A stretch of DNA of 64,000 nucleotides, from NCBI GenBank assembly GCA_902728285.1, contig CACVBU010000784.1, forward strand, positions 1,742,293 to 1,806,292. Reading direction: 5' to 3'. Both the position numbers and the translations under genes were made by a program. The notes below the pieces were generated by a model. That model made no database searches. It was not told where the DNA came from and saw nothing but the letters and a program-made list of their open reading frames with translations. This document shows positions 11,356 to 37,820 of this stretch, one piece after another (position 1 is the first letter of the stretch; each line of letters opens with the position of its first letter). This stretch comes from Clytia hemisphaerica (lineage: Eukaryota > Cnidaria > Hydrozoa > Leptothecata > Clytiidae).

Positions 11356-14300
11356 TCATGGGTTTTCCCAAACATCTTTCTGATCTTGTTTCTTCTTTCG
11401 ACGCTTTTCTGAAAAAGGAATGTACATAATGTATAGCCTGGTCAAATAAACTAACTCATCTGGGAACATTGATTAGGGCTAGAATTAAGTCGGAGGAAAA
11501 GATATTCAGGGTAAAATTTGGTCACCTTAGGGAATTTAAATTTTGTCAATTTTCTGCGGCTGAGTTTACTAAGTTTAGAAATTTTCTACCCAGAAAAAAA
11601 ATTTGAATTTGAATAAATCTAGTGCTAAATACAATTCTAAAAGATTTGAAAAAAGGTGCACAACTTATACACATTGAGTAGGGGGAGTAGCGGGTTTGAG
11701 ATACCAAATTTCAGATCAATAATTCTGGTACTGGTCGAGTTTGAGAAACTTTTTATTCTCAAGCACAATGCATCATCGCTCACTCACCTCTTGCTTCTTT
11801 CAATATTTCTTTTTCTTTTTGTCTTTGTTCTTTAGAAACATTAGTTCGAATACCGAGTGCACCAGCAACCAGGTTACGTGCTACCATTCCGGTTGATTCT
11901 GGTCGTTTCTTGAAGGGAAGAAGTACCTCTAAAACAAGAAGTATATAAACAATCATTCATGTACTGTTATCATAAAAAGAGGTTTGGAGACAACCGTTAT
12001 GAGGATGGGCGTACACAGAAATACAAACGCGTTTTTCTTTGAACACCGTCAACGGGACCCACAGTATAACTTGCTAAAATATCCATTGTTCACAGCATGG
12101 CATGTTTGAAAAGGAAATAACGTTACTTTTTTCTTCAAAACACCGAAAGTGCCAATATCGTGACAACCTGTACGCCCCCTTTTAATTTGACGCTGTGAAG
12201 TTTTCGAGTAAAGTATCTTAGTTATATGTTATAGTAATAATAATAATTCATAGGTTCTAAAAACAACAACGGGGTACATTCCGTTCAGTTTCAGCAGAAA
12301 AATGGTTTTTAAATTGTCGTTTTTTCGATAGTGGAATCAAAATGTAATTATGTTAGAAAATGCCCAAAAATATGAAAATACATCCCAGTGGCATCTCATG
12401 TTTTGAATACTGATACATTTGAATATATGAAAAAATAATGAAATTTAGAATTATAAAGCACGTTTTTCCAAGTCTTAAAAAATCTCACATGCTCACCTTT
12501 TAAGTCTCTTGCTTTACTTTTGGACGCTCTAGAACCGTTGACAACTTGTCGCATTTGTAGAACAGGAACGTATTGTTTTATCGCTGAATGAGCTGAAAGA
12601 TGTTTCAAAAGTTTAGGTTACCTTACTAACGTTACTGTAGAATGCAACTTAGAACACTGACACTGAGTCATAGATTTGTTATTTTTTGAGAAGACGTTTT
12701 TACAGGCCAAAAATGGGAACTATTTGCGATTTCATTGTTATGTTATATGTATTAACTAGTTTAGGTATAAATTGATTTCTTTTTTTATGATTTTTGATGG
12801 CCAACAAAAATTATAAAAAAGAAATAAATTTATACCTCAACTATACATTAACAGCTCCTTCCCCAAGAAAAACTCTAAGGCAAAAATACATACCGGCAGA
12901 TTGGCTTCCAAAGACTGCAAGTGCGTGTGTATCGTCCACCCAAGTCAAGTTGTAATCTTTGATTCTATTTTAGAAAAGTAATTCATAATTGATGTTCATA
13001 AAACTTTAGCTAAAACTTTAGATACAATTGAAATAATTTCTCTGTTGTTAAAAAGCTCGAGATAAAAAAGTAAGGATTTCTATAGTGATTTTATAAGTAA
13101 ATTATTTTTCTAGAATGACATGAGAACCTATGAAATAGTCAATACCCAGCCGAATTCATTGCATTGAATATATCTTGGTTCTTCAAGTAGGGTGAAAAAT
13201 CGAAGATCTCTACAATATGACCAAACTCTAAAAGAGGAAATAGAAAATTGGAAAAGAAAAGTGTGGAAAAAGAGCAAGTTACAAGAAATAGAAATTCACT
13301 AAATTGTAAGTAAGTTTAGACCTTTCAGGATTGACAAAGTTGTCAAATTCATATGAAAATCTGCCATTAAGAACATTTTCGAATTAGAAAGGTGATTCTT
13401 CATGTAATTCGAATGTAGGTAATTTATTCAAACGGAGGTTTTTTTCTCGACGCTCAATATTTTTTAGACTGCCTTAAAACAAACCAAGCAAATTCTCAGC
13501 AAAGTTTCTATCTCATATGGAGAGACAATTCCGAAAAACTCTGTCTGCAGTAGAGTGTCCACTTTTATTATTCGTTGGTAAAGCTTACCTAAATTGACAT
13601 TACTTCAATTCAAAGGTACCTTTCATTTTTCACACTTAAGCACTCCTACACTTGTGTTTTTGATACTGTCGTTGAAAAGAATTTTACATGTACCTTATCG
13701 GGGAAAACTTCGTCGGGGAAAAGTGACGAAATTTTGGCCAAGTGAAGAATATTTTTCCCCGACGGAAATTTTCCCCAGCCTTAATCCGTTTACCAACTAC
13801 CAGCAAGTGACAAATATTTTTCCCCGACGAAAATTTTCCCCGATGAAGTTTTCCCCGATAAGGTATCACAGTTATCAGCCTGTTATTTATAATGAGAAAT
13901 TATATACAATAAATTGATCAAATCTCTATAAAACCGTTACCTCCTTGGTCTAATTCTATATTCTTGGTTGGCGTGAAGTTGAGGTAATCGATCCCTTCAG
14001 CATTCTCAATATTCGGTTTATCAATCCCTGTCAGCATGGATAGCTAGAAAAAAAATTCAAATAACAGGAAAATAATACCGACATTTTATCATGGTCTAGT
14101 GGATGAATCCACTAAAAGCCAATGATGGAATAAACCCCTAGTGGCTAGTTTTAGCCTGATGAAACAGAACACAAAAGACAATAGTGTTTAAGATACATTT
14201 TATAGACCTTACAGAACTTCACCTCTCAAAGAATTATATACGAATAGTGACAATATCTTGTAATAAAAAAAAAAGAATATGAAGAAAGAAGAAACAAAAA

Positions 14301-17300
14301 AGGAAAATTTGATAAATACAAAATTGAAGAGCCGAACCTCTTTTTTCATATCTTCGCTGAGACATTCTCCATCCTCAGTCCAATTGGCATCCCAATCATC
14401 CAAAGTATCATCTCCTTCTTGTTCCTCTGCTCCCTGGTCGTTGACAATCTCCTTCTTCCCAGGGAGAGATTTCTCATCTATACCATTAACTACTGGTTCG
14501 ATCTCCACAACTTTCTTGCTTTTGTCTGTATCTTTATTTTCCTTTTCATGATTATTTTGCTTTTTCAGTTTTTTACCTTTCTTTGATTTTGATTTTGAGG
14601 GTCTGACACTTTCATCTTTTTTCACCATATTTGACGTCTTTTTCTTTTTCGATGGTTTAGCATCAAGTTCTTTATCTATTGTGGTGATTTCACTACCGTG
14701 TGTCTCTTTCTTGGATTCTAAAATTTCAATTTCAGCTTCTTTCTTAGTCTCCATTACTGGTTTTTGCGTGGATTTAATTTCCTTTGTAACTTTGTCATCT
14801 AGATCTTCCACCTTATCATTGCAAGGAGCTTGCTCAACTTCAGTGGTAGGTTTATTATCAGTGTCTGGTTTAACTTCAGGCAGATTTTGTGATGCAACTT
14901 CAGTTTGAGTGGATTTCAAACTAGCAGCAGAATCAATGTTGAATTCCTTTTTTCGATCGTAGATTTTAATTGCTGTAATCATCTGCATTGCATTCTCGAT
15001 TGCTAGATTAACAATATTATTTGCAATTCCTGGCAGAACTCTTTCTTGTCTTACTATAACTTCTACTTTTGGAATTTTTCTTTTTGGCTTTTTATGCTGT
15101 GCGTTTTCTCTTAAATTCTGGTAGGTATCAGAGATGATACTCTGTGATAGCCTTTCTGCTAAACATTTTGCACAATCCAGAATTAATTTTGTATTTTTAA
15201 CATGTTCAGTGTTTATTGTATTTTCATTGGATATTTTTCTTTTGAGAGGTTCCTTTTCATTCAAATTGTGTTCCTTATTTGAGCTAGATAGTAACTCTTG
15301 TTCAGATGATTCAAATTTCTTGTCATTTTTCAGATCTTTCTGTTTTCGAACTTTCTTTTTTTGGTTGCTATCATCAGTTGGTTTATTGTGTTTGTTTTTA
15401 TCCTCCGCGATAGGAGATCCATTTCTTCGATGTCTTGGTACATAGATTGCTTGATCGGGCTTCTTTTTGACATTTCTAAAAAGATGAAAAATATTTTTGA
15501 TTTGTATTGGAATGCTCTCTGGTAAATTCATCTATAACTCTGCTTTTTACAATCAAATCAAAGTCCTACACTGATTTCATTGTAAATAATAATTTGTTGA
15601 AAAAGAAAGCATTATTATTTATATTTATTGTTATTATTGTGCAGCGTTAAAACAGTTTGGCACGTCCTTGAAATTGTATGAGCTTTCCAACGGTTTTTCC
15701 GTACCCTGCGTGAATGCGATAAGATTTCTTAGGTATAATGTGTTAATTTGACCTTTAAATCAAAATTTGTCTAAAGAGGAATCTGAACGACAACTTCATT
15801 TATTTACTTCAATAATCTTGAAATATGCAAGAAATAAATTACCAACAAAATTAGAATTTTATCTATCTAATTTTCTCAATGAAATACACAGGGTATTTAG
15901 TCACTAATTTAGTCACTTTAGTTTTCTAATTGGTCAGCCCCGGTGACCCTTCAAATCCCTTTCACGATTTTTTTCTTTGTTTAAGACTCAACTTATAATT
16001 TCGTTTTCGGACGAAATCAATCCATGGGATTGATGAATCGACAGATGAAACTGAAGAAACAAAAATCGAGGACGAAGAATTTCTCCATGACAAAATTATT
16101 GGTCGGCGGCTCCATCTGAGGAATATAAAGATTACAGAGACGCAGCGGATCGGGAAATTTACGAAAGAAAGAGAAGATAAAGCGAGATACCAACCAATTA
16201 ATGTCACATTTACGAACGAAGAGGACAAGAACACAGTATTGCAAGCAATATCAAAAGAAAAAGGCTTTCCTTACCAAGTGACAGAGGATTTGACCAAAAA
16301 TGAAAGACAGATAATTAAAGAATGGTGTAAGGAAGCCGAAAAATGAATGCTAAAATCAAGGAAGACAACACAAAATGGAAAGTCCGGGGGAGCCCGCGAA
16401 AAAAACTCTATTTCAAAAAGATCATTGTAAAAAGTACGAGCGGTTTATAGAGGCCCATGTGTCTTCACGGTGGCCTGCAAACCTGTAAAGCTTTATTATT
16501 ATGATTGAATTTTTTTTGTTTATTCAATAAATTGAAAGAAGCTATTGCATTGTAAATAAATAGAGAGTGTAAAAGAAAGTTTTTTATGATTGGTTTTGAA
16601 GCTTTCTTGTCTGGAACGGTCTGGAACGTCCAAGTGTGGCGTAACATAAACTTAGAATCGTCATAACTTTTGATTGAGTTATCGAAACTGGACGGAATTT
16701 CCTAAGCAGCTTCCTCAATATAAAATGCCCCTATTCATTCACATTATACTAGGTTCAACACTCCATTTAAATCAATCTGAATCAATTGACTATTCTTTTC
16801 AACTGATTACTAGACAGCTAACCGTGCCCCGGGAGAGGCACTTAGGCAAATTTGGGTACGGGACGTGCCGCTTGTCAGGGTTCCTTTATTTAGGATGTTC
16901 TGAAGATGTCTGACAGGTTCCCAAATTTACTAATTTTTAAGATGTGTATCTGACAGGGTCGATTTTTTATTATTTTGGACAATTTTCAGGGTGGAAAACA
17001 GAAAATCTTTCAAATTTTCGTCCACTTTAATTTTCAGGGCGAAAATGGGAAAAATTTTCAATTTTTTGTTCTGACAAGGGTCCCTATTTTGCCAAAAATT
17101 CATATCTGACAGAGTCCAGTTTTCAAACTCCAGCGGTACGTCCCCGTCTGCCGTCAAGGTCAATGCCCCCCGGAACCGTGCACACTCAACTATAAAGGAG
17201 GGGCGGCCTTGACTGGAGAAAAAAATAAATAAACTCCAAGGATGAAATAATCTATCACATCTCTGTTTGCTTTAAACAAATTCAACTTTGTGTTTAACTT

Positions 17301-20008
17301 TCTTTTTTGTCTGAAGTTCAACCAAAATGAGCTTTTCAACCTCTTTGGCTTTAATCGAATTAGGTTTCTTGATTGTACTTCCTTCTAATCGTTTTAAGCT
17401 TACTTGGCTGACCTTCCAGCGCAGCTGGTTTATTTTCCATTGTAAGGCGCTGTGGTATTTTGGTCATTAACCTTGGTTGCTGCACAGACGACTAAGGTTC
17501 GATTCTCACTCGCAACAGTTCACTTGGCAAGTGATCGAACCTGTAAAAACTTGACTGTAAAGTATCCCCTGGATATCCGGTTTATAGCTAGTGCTGTACT
17601 TACCTATGCTATACCATAACAATCCAAAATTTCTCTTAACAAACAAATGCTTATTTTGAGAAATGATTGGTTATTAAGGTCAATTACATCATTGATCATA
17701 ATTTCAAGTTTTAACAAATCAAATTGATTTGATTGTTAAGGGAATTTTTGGATTGTTATATATAGGTGGAGGGAAACTTGCATACTGTCAACTGCTCTAA
17801 CTTGGGACTATCTGACAAAACATGGAACGGCAATTCGGCCACCATTTCACTGAACCTCCAAAGTCATTTGATTTGAGTTAATGAACGGTGTATTAAAAAT
17901 ATACACGATTTCTCTTTCGCATCGAGTAGGCTTTTAAATCAAAATATGAGAAAAATCTGTAGTGGAACACACGCAAGTGTCTGGAACGAAGAAGAACAAA
18001 TTAATGGCAAAGCGATGGAGCGTTGAACATCACTTGCGTGGCAAGTTGCATGGCAAGTTGCACATTTGTTATTAGTTAATCCCATTGTGCGATAGGTAGT
18101 TAGGTGGCGGGCGTTCTCTAATTCTCCAATCGGCATCCGGTCATTTTGACTGAAAACAAAAAAGTTAAAAAGGGCTTGCTATCAGTGAAAGTTCTCGTGA
18201 CATGTTATGAGAGAAAGTATGATTGATAAACTTGGTGGACAATTTTTTTGTCAAACAGATTTAACAGTAAGTGAAAATACAGGCCAGATATCAACAGTCC
18301 AATGTTTAGACCAATCGCCCCAAGTTAGAGCAGTTGATGGTAGCCCTCAAATGAATGACATGCATAATTATGTTTGATATCATTATTAAACTTGAGGTTA
18401 CTGTAAATGTCCATGAGAAATGTCTGAATTCCCCCCTTCTTGAAATTTATGACCTTGCATGATTTTTATTATCCAACCCACCCTGTTTCATTTACCTGTG
18501 ATTCTGTCGGCGAGTAACTCGCCAAAATTACTCGCACAGCAAATATGAGATTCTAAAATGGTAGGGCAGTTAGTCACACTAGCGTCCTGCCGAAATGCGT
18601 ATATCAAAGATTAATGCGGGAAAGCGCTGTATTGTTTTCCGTGAGAGTGGGTAACTTGCATCAGTGGAGGCTAACATGCATAGCCCTCAAATGAATGACC
18701 CGTCTGGTCATTAAAATACAAAGTTAAATCAAAACAAAAATGGTAGACTAGAGCTGCGAGCGGAGCTGAATATAGTTTATTTCAATGACCAGCCAGGTCA
18801 TTCATTTTAGGGCTATGCATGTTAGCCTCCACTGATGCAAGTTACCCACTCTCACGGTACTTGACTCGCCGCAACCATAAAAACTACCGTAAGTTGGTCT
18901 AATCTCGACATCCGTCTTCTAACTTCGACACCCTTCTTTAGAGATAGGAATAATATGAAAATTAGAATCGGTGATTGAAAAATGATTTATCCTCCCTTAC
19001 CACTAAGGAAAGAAAAATGATTGCAACCTATTTTAATTTTCAGCAGTCGAATTTAGACAAGGGGTATCAACATTAGACCAATTGACGGTAATTTGAAGAT
19101 CAACTTCTCAAGAAAAAGATCTACGGGGGAGAAGAAACCCACCTAGGTCCGTTCCACGCACCGCCGGACAGGCTATTTCCCGGAAATTTTGTCAGACCTC
19201 AAACACTGACCCATTTACATGTGTGGAATTACTTTTACTTTAGCGTATAAACAAGGCCTTAGAAATCGAAGTGCTGTTGTCTCTGGAATTGAATGACAAT
19301 ATTTGGTTGGTTGATATTCTGGCTGCTGCACGTTTGCGATCAGTCATTTTGTCTCGATTTAAGTTTTAATTAATTGTCTTGGGAACTCGAACTTGATTCA
19401 GGTAAACTCTCATTCTTGTTGTTGCAAATACATCCTGTAGAAGACTGATATTGTTTTTTCTGAAAGCTTGATTTTCTAGTGTGACTAACTGTAGGGTAGA
19501 GCTGGAAGCGGAGCTGGGTAGTTCCTTTGTTTTGAAATTTTGCTGCTTTGATTGGTAAGTCATTTGATGGCTATGATGCAAGTTTCCCTCCACCGATGCA
19601 AGTTTATACCCGACTTCACGGCTTCACGGTAGTTATTCAATCAGGAATCAATCTTAAACAACTTTACCTTGGTGATGACATTGTTCTTTGAAAATGAGGT
19701 GAATGGATGGATTTTGTGTGTCCTCTTCTTCGTTTTATGCTGTTTTTGCTAAGTTTTCTGTTAGTAATGGTAAAAATCACAACTCTCCTTTGGAAAGATT
19801 TACCAATAGATACAGAGGTTAATTCTGGAATAGTTTCAATGCATTTATGTATGAGAAATCTTCCTCTCGGATTTGTTGGTAAAAATAATATTACAGTACT
19901 ATTCGGAGTAGAAAATGTTTTTATGCGAAAAAGAAATTGTTCACCAACACCAATGATTGTCTTGCAAAACTGCTCTTCCTGAAGAGTAAGAGCTCCAAAA
20001 TCACACAT
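11356..20008 (-). CDS. R3HCC1: R3HCC1-like protein (R3H domain, RRM-like fold, C-terminal coiled coil)
   Basis: Eight coding exons on the minus strand: 19668-20008, 14338-15475, 13941-14043, 13146-13227, 12894-12964, 12497-12592, 11788-11928, 11356-11408. Phases agree at every junction and give 674 aa. Exon 1 (start MCDFGALTL) encodes an R3H-type segment (RFLIHKCIE, RRVVIFTI). Exon 2 opens with the family signature KKPDQAIYVPRHRR, then a long Lys/Glu-rich, probably disordered region ending DDWDANWTEDGECL. Exons 4-6 give the RRM-like part (GHIVEIFDF, TWVDDTHALAVF) and exon 7 the ARNLVAGALGI segment; the protein ends KKQDQKDVWENP. Family members are linked to RNA binding and the exon-junction complex; that role is inferred here. 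A 3' splice site at 20084 suggests a 5'-UTR intron upstream. The ATG at 15531 inside the open frame is probably not used, because the splice acceptor at 15475 joins R3H exon 1 in frame. Intron 1 (4.2 kb) holds many mobile elements. Confidence 0.9.
13691..13865. mobile_element. MITE with TACCTTATCGGGGAAAACTT TIR, in an R3HCC1 intron
   Basis: Long inverted repeats (TACCTTATCGGGGAAAACTT and its reverse complement) plus internal GACGAAAATTTTCCCCGA repeats make the 175-bp element nearly palindromic. The terminal TA fits a TA target. Confidence 0.85.
16018..16440 (+). pseudogene. ORF1 remnant of a CR1-like retrotransposon, in R3HCC1 intron 1
   Basis: An open stretch to a stop at 16344-16346 contains PINVTFTNEEDKNTVLQAI and VTEDLTKNERQIIKEW. 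After a frameshift the next frame continues KWKVRGSP and LYFKKI. The same motif order is seen on the minus strand at 1013-2085. The reading frame is broken, and the copy is antisense to its host gene. Confidence 0.7.
17446..17541 (+). mobile_element. SINE head fragment (tRNA-like)
   Basis: TGTGGTATTTTGGTC (degenerate A box), GGTTCGATTCTC (B box) and GTTCACTTGGCAAGTGA match the head of the SINE at 8195-8450, in the opposite orientation. Confidence 0.75.
17783..18342. mobile_element. MITE, TACCGTCAACTGCTCC family (copy 2)
   Basis: Ends TACTGTCAACTGCTCTAACT and the reverse complement at 18320-18342. The interior aligns by eye with 2179-2620 (CACGATTTCTCTTTC, GTTAAAAAGG, CAGTGAAAGTT). The extra about 120 bp includes a CGGCAATTCGGCCACCAT string that also occurs at about 22036. 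Confidence 0.85.
18639..18859. mobile_element. MITE, TACCGTGAGA family (copy 1)
   Basis: About 90-bp inverted arms (CCGTGAGAGTGGGTAACTTG outward-in) flank a short centre. This is the same family as 28611-28832 and 29398-29619. Confidence 0.9.
18885..19090. mobile_element. 206-bp MITE with TACCGTAAGTTGGTCTAA / TTAGACCAATTGACGGTA ends
   Basis: Short imperfect inverted ends with terminal TA, resembling the ends of the TACCGTCAACTG family. The interior is unrelated. Confidence 0.65.
19495..19633. mobile_element. degenerate half of a TACCGTGAGA-family MITE
   Basis: Contains AGAGCTGGAAGCGGAGCTG, a TTTTGTTTTGA-like centre, GATGGCTATGATGCAAGTTT and a terminal CTTCACGGTA, matching the centre and right arm of the family with many changes. 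Confidence 0.55.
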
Positions 20009-20392
20009 CAATGGATGAAATGATGAAAACAGCTTCTTAAATATCACAAGCCATTGCTTTGTAATTTCCTTCTTCGATATTTTGCTGAAAAAAAAACAAT
20101 AATAGTTTATAATTTTACAAAAAATTAACAATTTTTTTTCAATAAAGCGACGCCATTTTGATTATAGATCAAAACAAATCTGGGAGGTAGTCGAGGAAAG
20201 AAAATCGTGGAATTTTGACTTGATGGCTCAATCACTTTCGTTTTCATGGAGACTAGAGGTCACTGGACCCTCGGCTCTGCGCGACTCCTGTCACTCGTGC
20301 TTATAATTATATCAGCCAAAAGGGAAAGAGGGAAGTGAAAGCCAGCCATTTCTGTTCCAAACGAATTTTCAGTACTCCTTAGATTTTTCATC
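20009..20392. promoter_or_regulatory. shared head-to-head start region of R3HCC1 (minus) and CD164-like (plus)
   Basis: The start codons of the two divergent genes are separated by 384 bp. This interval must contain both 5' ends (including the R3HCC1 5'-UTR splice acceptor at 20084/20085), unless longer upstream non-coding exons exist. No TATA box was recognised. Bidirectional promoter activity is inference. Confidence 0.5.
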
Positions 20393-35375
<14,983 letters not shown>

Positions 35376-36454
35376 ACCGATTAACATTCTCGTCATTAAG
35401 TTTTTACTGATGATGACGACACATAAACACTTACACTATTTTTATGCATTGATCTTTGGAGGTATAATTTTCTTTTCTCAGCTTGTATAATTGTAATACT
35501 TTTAGAAATAGATAACTTTTTGTTTTTTAACCGCATCTTAGGTGTAGGACTTATTTGGTTATGTTAAGTTTTTTTGTATGTTTTAAATATTGTTTTGTAT
35601 ATTTTATGTTTGAGGATTACGTATAATGCTAATCATTTTTATAGTGGATTTCATGACATTATAGAATATACACGAAGGTAGATCGTATCTGTAGGAAATA
35701 ATAAAAATGGTTTCAATGTAGGCCATAATATTTAACGTCCGGTCAATATTCAACTTGTTTTTAGCCTATTTTAGTTTTCAAGCCACAGTTTGGAGTTAAT
35801 TACATGGTTAATAAATTCTCTTTTGTTCCGCTCACCTGAACGAGGTAATGGAGCCATGGCCTTTGTATTTTAGATTTCTTTGTTTGTTTGTAAGAGACTA
35901 CGCTTAGGTTTTTTAATTTCTTTCTTTTATTATTAATTTGTGCACCCGCTCAATGATATGCATTTTTTATTTATTTGTTTATTTTTGGTTTTTGATAAGA
36001 TTCAGGTTTTTAGTTGCAAAAGGTAATTAATACATTCGTGTTAATGTCAAAAATTCGTTCTACGATTTCCTGTTCGCCAAACGTTTAATATACTCACTTT
36101 GCATCAGCAAATTTTATTATTGCTAAAATTAACTATTTCGGTCAATAGCTGAATGGTTATATTTTACATAAGTGTTCCTGTTTCATACCAGACACATATT
36201 TCATATCGGGACAGTGTCTGTCTATTGTTATATATATTAGTATAAGCGAAAAATGTTTTTCTTTTCCTCTTCCTGACCAATCTTGCTCAATTCCATATGA
36301 ACAAAGCCTGTGAATCAAAATTGATGATTAAGCAAACGATATTACTCTTATTTAAAAACCAAACCTTTAACTCTGGCCAGATTTAGAAATATTTAGCAGC
36401 CGAGAAAATTCTGTCAAATGTATCGAAATTGGCGTCGTTCGATTTAAAATTGCC
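35376..36454. other. CD164 3' UTR and intergenic
   Basis: The first about 330 bp is the likely 3' UTR, ending after AATAAA at 35700. Nothing else was recognised. Confidence 0.6.
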
Positions 36455-36751
36455 TACTCTTAGGTGCCAAATAAACGGCCCCCCCCCCCGCTTGTTAATT
36501 TTTTGATTTTTTTCCAACCCCCCCGGACGTTATTAGGACCCCCCCGTTTATTAATTTTTGAAAAAATTCCCAGCTCCCAAAAGGAAAGTTTCTTTTTTTA
36601 CTCTAAAAAGCCTAAATTTAGTCTATTTTGACCTTTTTAGGGTTTTTAAAACTCAATTTTCCAACCCCCCCTCCCCCCGGTAATTAGGTCCCCCCCGTTT
36701 ATTTGATTTGAAAAAATTTTCCAACCCCCCGTTTATTTGGACCTAAGAGTA
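36455..36751. mobile_element. C-rich MITE with TACTCTTAGGT ends
   Basis: Inverted ends TACTCTTAGGTGCCAAATAA and TACTCTTAGGTCCAAATAAA, terminal TA. The interior consists of several diverged units of the form CCCCCCGTTTATT followed by a TTTTTCCAA stretch. Confidence 0.8.
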
Positions 36752-37820
36752 TTTGTAAAATATCTTAGAATCCGTAAGTTGATAGCTCGAAAAATGATGA
36801 AATTTTAAGCCTTTTTTGAGAGGGGCCCGTGAGTTATGTCTACAAAATTTGCTGAAAGACTTACATCCAGGCAAAGCTTCTAACACTGTGTTAAAAATTG
36901 ACGAATTCAACAAAAATGATTGTTATCAACAATGAAATTCTGAGCAAAACAGTATACAATAACAAGTCCAGTATTCAAACACACAAAGAAATATAAGCAG
37001 CCATCGAACTAAAGTTTGAATTTCTTGCCAATAGTGTACGATTGACGAAACTTTTAGATTTTTACCTCGTTCGCCTATAATTAACATTTTTATGAGGCAG
37101 GTACACTGACATGGAAATTTTGAATTTATGATATAATAAATTCATAATACATGCAAGTAGAAATTTCCAGCGTTGATCACATGATCATCATCAACAATTA
37201 TAAAATTTTACATGATTTTAGCTGCGTAGTGAATTTGAATATCTTTTCATAGAAAAGGAGTTTCTTTAAAATAAAAGAATTTACAGTGAAATTAAGGAAT
37301 TTACTTTATAAAAATAAATACAAACTATTATGAACAATGTTTAAGGTTCTCACAATGGCATTTTAAATCCATCGGCTGAACGCATGCTAGGCCTAAAGAT
37401 TTAGAACGGCATGGTTCTCCCCTAAAAAGGAAATACCGCAATTCATAAAACACCAGAAAGTACACTTATACTTTAAAATACTATTAGTGTCATTTTCAAA
37501 CAACTACATTATACATTAGTAAGGCCAGCTAAATTTAATAAATACTATATGCAACATTTGCTCTTAGTTGTCCAAAAAACAGAATGTTTTAAATCTAAAT
37601 AGACGCCAAGGTCCTAACTTCCCGTGGGTTGAAGATTCTAAGATTTCTAAAAACCCAGATAACCGAATTCTTAGTTGAAACAGGGTATCATGAAAAAGCG
37701 GAGACTATAGTTCTGCCATTCTTTCCAGAAAAGTTATGACTATTCATACATCGAGTAGTCCAACCATAGGTTGTATCAACCGTCCAAAGCATGAGAATCT
37801 TCTATTCGATTGATTGGTCA
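36752..37820. other. intergenic between convergent CD164-like and PFN4, no gene seen
   Basis: AT-rich, no exon recognised. The right part should contain the PFN4 3' UTR. Confidence 0.5.

Noticed and set aside
15476-15531. ATG at 15531 as the R3HCC1 start
   Set aside because: The acceptor at 15475 joins in frame to the R3H-encoding exon 19668-20008, and the family signature starts right after that splice; the upstream ATG lies in the intron.
16810-17175. Possible inverted-repeat element (CCCCGGGAGAGGCAC and GCCCCCCGGAACCG ends)
   Set aside because: The end similarities are not a convincing inverted repeat and no target duplication was found.
19664-20131. 155-aa minus-strand frame as a separate gene
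   Set aside because: It encodes the R3H part and splices in phase to exon 2 of R3HCC1; residues before MCDFGALTL are 5' UTR or intron.
37744-37820. Extension of PFN4 beyond EKGK to GLLDV
   Set aside because: That reading used the wrong phase; in the correct phase a TGA follows REKGK, matching the family length.
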